DNA from: Lachnospiraceae bacterium
GTDB lineage: Bacteria; Bacillota; Clostridia; Lachnospirales; Lachnospiraceae
NCBI GenBank assembly: GCA_900752065.1
Contig: CAADTT010000049.1
Span: 1 to 27,287, forward strand
Reading direction: 5' to 3'
Length of the DNA: 27,287 nt
A program made the position numbers and the translations under genes. A model generated the notes under the pieces. The model worked only from the letters and a program-made list of their open reading frames with translations. It was not told where the DNA came from and made no database searches. Below are positions 21,959 to 27,287 of the stretch, one piece after another (within the stretch, counting starts at the first letter, position 1; each line of letters starts with the position of its first letter).

Positions 21959-22315
21959 ATGGCAAGACGCGGAGGATTTCCGGGCGGCGGTATGCCGGGC
22001 AACATGAATAACCTGATGAAACAGGCACAGAAGATGCAGAGGCAGATGGAAGAAAGCCAGAAAGCACTGGAGGAGAAGGAATTTACTGCATCTGCGGGCG
22101 GCGGCGCCGTAGAGGTCACGGTAAGCGGAAAGAGAGAAGTGACGAAGGTAAAGCTGGCTGAGGAGGTCGTAGATCCGGATGATATTGAGATGCTGGAGGA
22201 TCTGATCATGGCGGCGACCAATGAGGCGCTGCGCACGATGGAGACAGAGGCAGGTGCAGCGATGGCGAAGATTACCGGCGGTATGGGAGGAATGGGCGGA
22301 GGATTTCCGTTCTGA
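21959..22315 (+). CDS. ybaB: YbaB/EbfC-family nucleoid-associated protein
   Basis: A 118-residue DNA-binding protein of the YbaB/EbfC family. These form tweezer-shaped dimers that coat or bridge DNA and are found beside recR and dnaX in most bacteria. The N-terminus has a Gly-rich, basic stretch (RRGGFPGGGMPG) and the NMNNLMKQAQKMQRQM helix. The central strands include the conserved EFTASAGGGAVEVTVSGKREVTKV, then DDIEMLEDLIMAATNEA. The tail is a Gly/Met/Phe-rich repeat (GGMGGMGGGFPF), common in Firmicute versions. GAGGAGG lies 9 bases before the ATG. The stop overlaps the recR start (TGATG), showing translational coupling. Confidence 0.95.
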   Translation: MARRGGFPGGGMPGNMNNLMKQAQKMQRQMEESQKALEEKEFTASAGGGAVEVTVSGKREVTKVKLAEEVVDPDDIEMLEDLIMAATNEALRTMETEAGAAMAKITGGMGGMGGGFPF

Positions 22316-22911
22316 TGGATTACTATAGCAGACAGATCAGCGAGCTCATTGAAGAGCTGTCAAAGCTGCCGGGCGTTGGAAATAAATCTGCACAGCGCCT
22401 GGCTTTTTATCTCATTAACCGGCCGGTGGAGGAAGTGCAGAGGCTCTCGGAGGTCATCATCGGCGCGCGGAAAAATGTACGATACTGCAAGCAGTGCTGG
22501 ACGCTGACCGATCAGGAGCTGTGTCCCATCTGCTCCAATCCCAAACGGGATCAGACTACGATCATGGTGGTAGAAGATACCAGAGATCTGGCGGCCTACG
22601 AAAAAATCGGGAAGTATGAGGGCGTGTATCACGTGCTGCATGGAGCTATTTCTCCCATGCTGGGGGTAGGCCCCGGCGATATCCGGTTAAAAGAGCTGAT
22701 GGTGCGGCTTCAGGGAGATGTTCAGGAAGTGATCATCGCCACCAATTCCAGTCTGGAGGGAGAGACGACCGCCATGTATATCAGTAAGCTTATCAAACCC
22801 ACCGGGATCAAGGTCAGCCGTATCGCCAGCGGCGTGCCGGTGGGCGGAGATTTGGAGTACATCGATGAGGTGACATTGCTGCGTGCGCTGGAGGGGCGTA
22901 TCGAGTTATAA
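22315..22911 (+). CDS. recR: Recombination protein RecR
   Basis: A cytosolic DNA repair protein that works with RecO (and RecF) to load RecA on single-stranded gaps. The 198-residue protein has the N-terminal helix-hairpin-helix (LSKLPGVGNKSAQRLAFYL, 16-34), a four-cysteine zinc finger at Cys58, Cys61, Cys70 and Cys73, and a Toprim domain from about 81 (TTIMVVEDTRDLAAYE). The conserved HGAISPMLGVGPGDI and the C-terminal GVPVGGDLEYIDEVTL ring-assembly region are also present. All are intact and length is standard. It is the last gene of the cluster. It shares one base with the ybaB stop, and no clear terminator separates it from the tRNA-Pro promoter. Confidence 0.97.
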   Translation: MDYYSRQISELIEELSKLPGVGNKSAQRLAFYLINRPVEEVQRLSEVIIGARKNVRYCKQCWTLTDQELCPICSNPKRDQTTIMVVEDTRDLAAYEKIGKYEGVYHVLHGAISPMLGVGPGDIRLKELMVRLQGDVQEVIIATNSSLEGETTAMYISKLIKPTGIKVSRIASGVPVGGDLEYIDEVTLLRALEGRIEL

Positions 22912-22928
22912 AAAAATGAAAAAACCAC

Positions 22929-22958
22929 TTGACTTCTCAGGGAGAACAGTGCTATAAT
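22929..22958 (+). promoter_or_regulatory. Promoter of tRNA-Pro
   Basis: TTGACT (22929-22934) and a perfect TATAAT (22953-22958) with an 18-base spacer, about 30 bases before the mature tRNA. Confidence 0.8.
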
Positions 22959-22993
22959 GACCAAGCTGAAACAAGAAATGACAAAAAACAAGA

Positions 22994-23067
22994 CGATGCG
23001 TGGCTCAGCTTGGTAGAGCGCTGCGTTCGGGACGCAGAGGTCGCAGGTTCAAATCCTGTCGCATCGA
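22994..23067 (+). tRNA. tRNA-Pro (anticodon CGG)
   Basis: A 74-base cloverleaf. The acceptor arms CGATGCG and CGCATCG pair perfectly with discriminator A. The anticodon stem-loop is CTGCG-TTCGGGA-CGCAG with anticodon CGG. The T arm is GCAGGTTCAAATCCTGT. No CCA is encoded. Confidence 0.95.
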
Positions 23068-23083
23068 TTCCTTGGCAGGGGCG

Positions 23084-23121
23084 CCGGAAATCTGATAAAT
23101 AAAAGGTTTCCGGTTTTTTTT
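23084..23121 (+). terminator. Intrinsic terminator after tRNA-Pro
   Basis: CCGGAAA (23084-23090) pairs with TTTCCGG (23107-23113), followed by eight Ts. Confidence 0.85.
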
Positions 23122-23127
23122 ATGTTC

Positions 23128-23156
23128 TTGCCATACCCAACCCATAGTGTTAAAAT
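23128..23156 (+). promoter_or_regulatory. Likely promoter of purL
   Basis: TTGCCA (23128-23133) and TAAAAT (23151-23156) with a 17-base spacer, 60 bases before the ATG. I see no purine riboswitch in the short leader. Confidence 0.6.
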
Positions 23157-23216
23157 GAAAAAGATGAATGGATAGTTACAAGACAATCTTATCAGTATAA
23201 AGCATGGAGGAACCAA

Positions 23217-26200
23217 ATGAGCAACGTAAGAAGAGTTTATGTGGAAAAAAAGCCGGCTTTTGCAGGAGCGGCAAGAGAGCTGCGTCATGAGATCCGCAGC
23301 TACCTGGGCATTAAGTCACTGACGGGCGTGCGCGAATTGATTCGCTATGATGTGGAGAATATTTCGGATGAAGTATTTGAGAGAGCATGTAGAACTGTGT
23401 TCTCCGAGCCACCGGTAGATGTATTATACAAAGAAGCCTTTGATATGGCGGAGGGTTCACGGGTATTTTCCGTGGAATATTTACCGGGACAGTTTGACCA
23501 GAGGGCGGACTCTGCGGTACAGTGTGTAAAATTTCTGAAAGAGGATGAGGAGCCGATCATCCGTTCTGCCACTACCTATGTGATCGAGGGAGAGATTACG
23601 GATGAAGAGTTTGCGGCGATCAAGGCCCACTGTATCAATCCGGTGGATTCCAGAGAGACAGGCGCGGTAAAGCCGGAAACACTGGTGACAGAGTTTGAAG
23701 AGCCGGCAGATGTCATGATCTTTGAAGGCTTCACCGATATGCCGGAGATTCAGTTAAAAGAGTTATACGACTCTTTGAATCTGGCGATGACCTTTAAAGA
23801 CTTCCTTCATATTCAAAATTATTTCAGAGAGGATGAGAAGCGTGATCCATCCATGACAGAGATCCGGGTACTGGATACCTACTGGTCCGATCACTGCCGT
23901 CACACTACATTTTCTACAGAGCTGAAACATGTGACCTTCGGAGAGGGATATTACAGGGAACCGATTCAGGGAACCTATGAAAAATACCTGGCTGACAGGA
24001 AGGAGATTTTTGGGGACAGAAAAGATAAATTTGTCTGCCTCATGGATCTGGCGCTGATGGCTATGCGGAAACTGAAAAAAGAAGGAAAGCTTGAGGATCA
24101 GGAGGAGTCTGATGAGATCAATGCCTGCAGTATTGTGGTTCCCGTGGAGATTGACGGAGAAACAGAGGAATGGCTGATCAACTTCAAAAATGAGACACAT
24201 AATCATCCGACCGAGATCGAACCTTTCGGTGGAGCGGCGACCTGCCTGGGCGGTGCGATCCGTGACCCGCTGTCAGGGCGTACTTATGTATATCAGGCCA
24301 TGCGTGTGACAGGTGCGGCGGACCCGACAGCTTCCATGAAGGAAACGCTGAAAGGAAAACTGCCTCAGAAGAAGCTGGTAAGAGAGGCTGCCCACGGTTA
24401 CAGTTCCTACGGAAACCAGATCGGTCTGGCAACGGGACTGGTAAAGGAAATCTACCATCCGAATTATGTGGCAAAGCGTATGGAGATCGGTGCGGTTATG
24501 GGGGCAGCGCCGAGAAAAGCTGTCATCCGTGAGACATCCGACCCGGGAGATATCATCATCCTTTTGGGAGGACGTACGGGGCGCGACGGCATCGGCGGCG
24601 CGACAGGATCCTCCAAGGTACATACCGAGGCTTCCATCGAGGTCTGCGGCGCAGAGGTGCAGAAGGGAAATGCGCCTACTGAGCGTAAGATCCAGCGCAT
24701 GTTCCGCCGTCCGGAGGTCAGCAGGCTGATTAAAAAGTGTAATGATTTCGGTGCAGGCGGCGTATCTGTGGCCATCGGAGAGCTGGCGGCAGGGCTGCAT
24801 GTATATCTGGATAAGGTGCCGAAAAAATACGCCGGACTGGATGGAACGGAGATCGCAATTTCCGAGTCTCAGGAGCGTATGGCTGTAGTCGTAGATCCGA
24901 AGGATGTAGAGGAATTTTTGAAATATGCCAACGAGGAAAACCTGGAGGCGGTAGAGGTGGCAGTCGTTACCGAAGAGCCGCGTCTTGTACTGATCTGGAG
25001 AGACAAAGAGATTGTAAATATTTCCAGAGCTTTCCTGGATACCAACGGGGCACATCAGGAGACGGATGTATTCGTAGACATTCCATCTGATAAAGATAAA
25101 TTCTTTGTAAGAGAAGAAGTGGGCGATGTACATGATAAATGGATGAGTACCCTGAAAGATCTGAATGTATGCTCTCAGAAGGGACTTGTGGAGATGTTTG
25201 ACGGTTCCATCGGTGCGGGCTCTGTATTCATGCCTCATGGCGGAAAGTATCAGCTTACAGAAACACAGGCGATGGTTGCCAAGCTTCCGGTGCTGAAGGG
25301 AAAGACGGACACGGTTACGATGATGAGCTACGGTTTTGACCCGTATCTGTCAAGCTGGAGCCCGTACCACGGCGCTGTTTATGCGGTAGTAGAGTCTGTG
25401 GCAAAGATTGTGGCAAACGGCGGAGATTACAGTAAGATCCGTTTCACTTTCCAGGAGTATTTCAGACGCATGACGGAGGATCCGAAGAGATGGAGCCAGC
25501 CCTTTGCTGCTCTTCTGGGCGCTTATGCAGCGCAGCTTGGCTTCGGCCTGCCGTCCATCGGAGGAAAGGACAGTATGTCCGGTTCCTTTAATGAGATCGA
25601 CGTACCGCCGACACTGGTAAGCTTCGCCGTAGATGTGGCCAGCGATCAGACTATCATCACGCCGGAGCTGAAAAAAGCAGGCAGCAAGCTGGTTCTGCTT
25701 CAGATCAAAAAGGATGCTTATGACCTGCCGGATTACGGACAGATCATGGAGCAGTACGGAAAATTCTTTGAGGATGTGAAGGCGGGAAGAATCATTTCCG
25801 CTTATGCGGTTGACGGCAAGGGCGTGGCAGCGGCAGTCAGCAAGATGGCATTCGGAAATCATATGGGCGTCCGGATCGAACACTATGTGGATGAGAGAGA
25901 CCTGTTTACGGCGGGCTTTGGAAATATTGTGGCAGAAGTGCCGGACGGAAAAGTGGGTGAACTGGCGATCACCTACACCGTGATCGGTGAAGTGACAGAG
26001 CGTGCGGCGCTGGAGTACAGGGATGTATGTATCACGATGGAGGACGCTGTACAGGCTTGGACAAGCACGCTGGAAAACGTATTTAAGACGGTGTCCGGTG
26101 CAGAGCCGCAGGAGGAAAAAGAGACAGGGCTTTACAGGACGGACAGCATCTATGTGTGCAAGCATAAAGTGGCGAAACCGCGGGTATTTATCCCGGTATT

Positions 26201-26975
26201 CCCTGGAACGAACTGCGAGTACGACAGCACGAAGGCATTCGAGCGCGCAGGTGCAGAGGTGGATGTGAAGGTATTTAAAAACCTGACGGCAGAGGACATT
26301 CGGGATTCTGTGGAAATCTTCTCCAAAGCCATTGACCAGGCGCAGATCATCATGTTTCCGGGCGGATTCTCCGCAGGAGACGAACCGGATGGCTCTGCAA
26401 AATTCTTTGCGACGGCCTTCCAGAATGCGAAGATGAAGGAAGCGGTCATGAAGCTCTTAAACGAGCGTGACGGTCTGGCTCTCGGCATCTGCAACGGCTT
26501 CCAGGCGCTGATCAAGCTGGGGCTCGTGCCATATGGAGAGATCGTGGGGCAGACGGAGGATTCCCCGACCCTGACCTTCAATACCATCGGACGCCACATT
26601 TCTAAGATGGTCTATACAAAAGTCGTGACAAATAAGTCCCCATGGCTGCAGAAAGCGGCTCTGGGAGGAACCTACTGCAATCCGGCTTCCCACGGTGAGG
26701 GACGCTTTGTAGCAAATAAAGAATGGATCGATAAGCTCTTTGCAGGCGGACAGGTGGCTACCCAGTATGTAGATGCGGATGGAAACCTGAAGGTGAATGA
26801 CGAAGAGTGGAACATCAACGGTTCTTACTGCGCGATCGAAGGAATCACCAGTCCGGACGGACGTGTGCTTGGCAAGATGGCACATTCCGAGCGGCGGGGT
26901 GACTCTGTGGCGATCAATATCTATGGGGAACAGGATATGAAGATTTTTGAATCCGGTGTGGAATACTTCTCATAA
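23217..26975 (+). CDS. purL: Phosphoribosylformylglycinamidine synthase, single-chain PurL
   Basis: The fourth step of purine synthesis: it converts FGAR, glutamine and ATP to FGAM. The 1252-residue form joins all parts that are split into PurS, PurQ and small PurL in Bacillus. It runs from a short PurS-like N-terminus through the two FGAM synthetase halves (from about 200 to 960; YWSDHCRHTTF, FKNETHNHPTEIEPFGGAAT, CNDFGAGGVSVAIGEL). It ends in a class I glutamine amidotransferase (from about 990). The triad there is Cys1092 in LGICNGFQAL, His1223 and Glu1225 in AHSERR. It is somewhat shorter than the roughly 1295 residues of E. coli PurL; this compact version is common in Clostridia. GGAGG lies before the ATG. 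It is monocistronic, ending in a structured region. Confidence 0.97.
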   Translation: MSNVRRVYVEKKPAFAGAARELRHEIRSYLGIKSLTGVRELIRYDVENISDEVFERACRTVFSEPPVDVLYKEAFDMAEGSRVFSVEYLPGQFDQRADSAVQCVKFLKEDEEPIIRSATTYVIEGEITDEEFAAIKAHCINPVDSRETGAVKPETLVTEFEEPADVMIFEGFTDMPEIQLKELYDSLNLAMTFKDFLHIQNYFREDEKRDPSMTEIRVLDTYWSDHCRHTTFSTELKHVTFGEGYYREPIQGTYEKYLADRKEIFGDRKDKFVCLMDLALMAMRKLKKEGKLEDQEESDEINACSIVVPVEIDGETEEWLINFKNETHNHPTEIEPFGGAATCLGGAIRDPLSGRTYVYQAMRVTGAADPTASMKETLKGKLPQKKLVREAAHGYSSYGNQIGLATGLVKEIYHPNYVAKRMEIGAVMGAAPRKAVIRETSDPGDIIILLGGRTGRDGIGGATGSSKVHTEASIEVCGAEVQKGNAPTERKIQRMFRRPEVSRLIKKCNDFGAGGVSVAIGELAAGLHVYLDKVPKKYAGLDGTEIAISESQERMAVVVDPKDVEEFLKYANEENLEAVEVAVVTEEPRLVLIWRDKEIVNISRAFLDTNGAHQETDVFVDIPSDKDKFFVREEVGDVHDKWMSTLKDLNVCSQKGLVEMFDGSIGAGSVFMPHGGKYQLTETQAMVAKLPVLKGKTDTVTMMSYGFDPYLSSWSPYHGAVYAVVESVAKIVANGGDYSKIRFTFQEYFRRMTEDPKRWSQPFAALLGAYAAQLGFGLPSIGGKDSMSGSFNEIDVPPTLVSFAVDVASDQTIITPELKKAGSKLVLLQIKKDAYDLPDYGQIMEQYGKFFEDVKAGRIISAYAVDGKGVAAAVSKMAFGNHMGVRIEHYVDERDLFTAGFGNIVAEVPDGKVGELAITYTVIGEVTERAALEYRDVCITMEDAVQAWTSTLENVFKTVSGAEPQEEKETGLYRTDSIYVCKHKVAKPRVFIPVFPGTNCEYDSTKAFERAGAEVDVKVFKNLTAEDIRDSVEIFSKAIDQAQIIMFPGGFSAGDEPDGSAKFFATAFQNAKMKEAVMKLLNERDGLALGICNGFQALIKLGLVPYGEIVGQTEDSPTLTFNTIGRHISKMVYTKVVTNKSPWLQKAALGGTYCNPASHGEGRFVANKEWIDKLFAGGQVATQYVDADGNLKVNDEEWNINGSYCAIEGITSPDGRVLGKMAHSERRGDSVAINIYGEQDMKIFESGVEYFS

Positions 26976-27026
26976 TGCATTCGTAAATTGAATCATATCC
27001 GTGAGGATACAAAACGGAAAAACAGT

Positions 27027-27135
27027 GTAACAGTTCAGCCGCACCATTCGCAATCTCGCACTTCGTGCTCCAAAGCTTGCTTTGAGCAAGCGGATTGCTC
27101 ATGATCCGGTGCTCAGTCCATGTCTGAATTGTTAC
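27027..27135. repeat. Nested palindromic element downstream of purL
   Basis: Three nested stems (GTAACAGTTCAG 27027-27038 with CTGAATTGTTAC 27124-27135; GCACC 27041-27045 with GGTGC 27108-27112; GCAATC 27050-27055 with GATTGC 27093-27098) enclose two small hairpins. These are GCAC-TTC-GTGC (27058-27068) and GCTTGC-TTTGA-GCAAGC (27075-27091). The whole is a 109-base branched structure with no ORF. It looks like a non-coding repeat or a structured RNA. Confidence 0.6.
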
Positions 27136-27136
27136 A

Positions 27137-27170
27137 AAACAGTCTGTGCAGCATGCACAGGCTGTTTTTT
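27137..27170 (+). terminator. Intrinsic terminator downstream of purL
   Basis: AACAGTCTGTGC (27138-27149) pairs with GCACAGGCTGTT (27155-27166) with one G-U pair and a 5-base loop, followed by a T-run to 27170. Confidence 0.88.
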
Positions 27171-27205
27171 ATTTCATAGGAAAGTGCGTCCTATGAAATA
27201 AAAAA
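27165..27205. repeat. 17-bp perfect inverted repeat
   Basis: Bases 27165-27181 (six Ts, then ATTTCATAGGA) pair perfectly with 27189-27205 around the loop AAGTGCG. The left arm shares the T-run of the preceding terminator, so the two hairpins compete. It could terminate transcripts on both strands. Confidence 0.75.
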
Positions 27206-27285
27206 CGCTCCGCGAGGATCGCACTGCGGCGGAGTGGAATTATGTCGCTAAAGCGACCCGCCGCAGGCGGAGAATCCTGCGGAGC
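27206..27285. repeat. GC-rich three-tier palindromic element at the window end
   Basis: The outer arms are GCTCCGCGAGGAT (27207-27219) and ATCCTGCGGAGC (27274-27285), with one bulge. The middle arms CTGCGGCGG (27224-27232) and CCGCCGCAG (27258-27266) pair perfectly. The inner arms are GTCGCT (27244-27249) and AGCGAC (27252-27257). It is much richer in GC than the intergenic average and has no coding frame. It resembles a dispersed intergenic palindromic repeat, and the window stops two bases beyond it. Confidence 0.6.
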
Positions 27286-27287
27286 AG

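Noticed and set aside
24273..25238. 321-codon minus-strand frame
   Set aside because: It lies wholly within purL, whose conserved motifs account for the region.

Overview
The window looks like the chromosome of an anaerobic, gut-type Clostridia bacterium, most likely Lachnospiraceae. This rests on moderate GC with AT-rich spacers, strong AGGAGG ribosome sites, near-consensus sigma-A promoters with 17-bp spacing, tRNAs without encoded CCA, a FeoA-FeoB fusion, a single-chain PurL, and Lachnospiraceae-style proteins throughout. I assigned it from protein and motif recognition, not from a search. It is mostly housekeeping sequence. I see no prophage, insertion sequence, CRISPR array or resistance gene. 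Both ends fall at low-complexity or highly structured, probably repeated sequence, which suggests the window is a whole assembly contig broken at repeats.

Layout. 1-2083: an FtsX-type ABC permease that has lost its 5' end. 2209-2685 (minus): a membrane-anchored FMN-binding-like protein. 2899-4062: a secreted SH3/SleB-type cell-wall hydrolase behind a strong promoter with tandem TGTAAC motifs. 4210-4710: a GNAT acetyltransferase, convergent with a CapA-family protein (minus, 4779-5915). 6139-6684: a MecA-type ClpC adaptor. 6726-6811 (minus): tRNA-Ser(CGA). 6994-7833: an Mrp/NBP35 Fe-S carrier ATPase. 8077-10318: an operon of panD, panC and a BASS-family transporter, preceded by a structured leader. 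10509-12663: a radical SAM protein and its DUF4130 partner, a putative DNA repair or modification pair, behind two LexA-like boxes. 12986-13222: an HPr-like protein lacking the active-site histidine. 13509-13946: an AT-rich four-helix membrane protein. 14101-16461: a RecB/Cas4-like nuclease fused to an XPD/DinG helicase. 16578-18923: the FeoAB ferrous iron transporter with a palindrome at the expected start of transcription. 19127-22911: pfkA, dnaX, ybaB (ebfC) and recR in close succession, with a possible 39-codon ORF between dnaX and ybaB. 22994-23067: tRNA-Pro(CGG). 23217-26975: purL. 26976-27287: a terminator and three nested-palindrome elements.

How the genes fit together. PanD makes beta-alanine and PanC joins it to pantoate. 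The translationally coupled BASS transporter may import ketopantoate or pantoate, since panB and panE are not here. The dnaX-ybaB-recR block is the conserved replication/recombination cluster. Three further loci touch DNA metabolism: the radical SAM/DUF4130 pair, the nuclease-helicase and RecR. The most interesting candidate system is the radical SAM/DUF4130 pair with its apparent SOS-type control. It belongs to a recognised but biochemically undefined family, so it is not wholly new.
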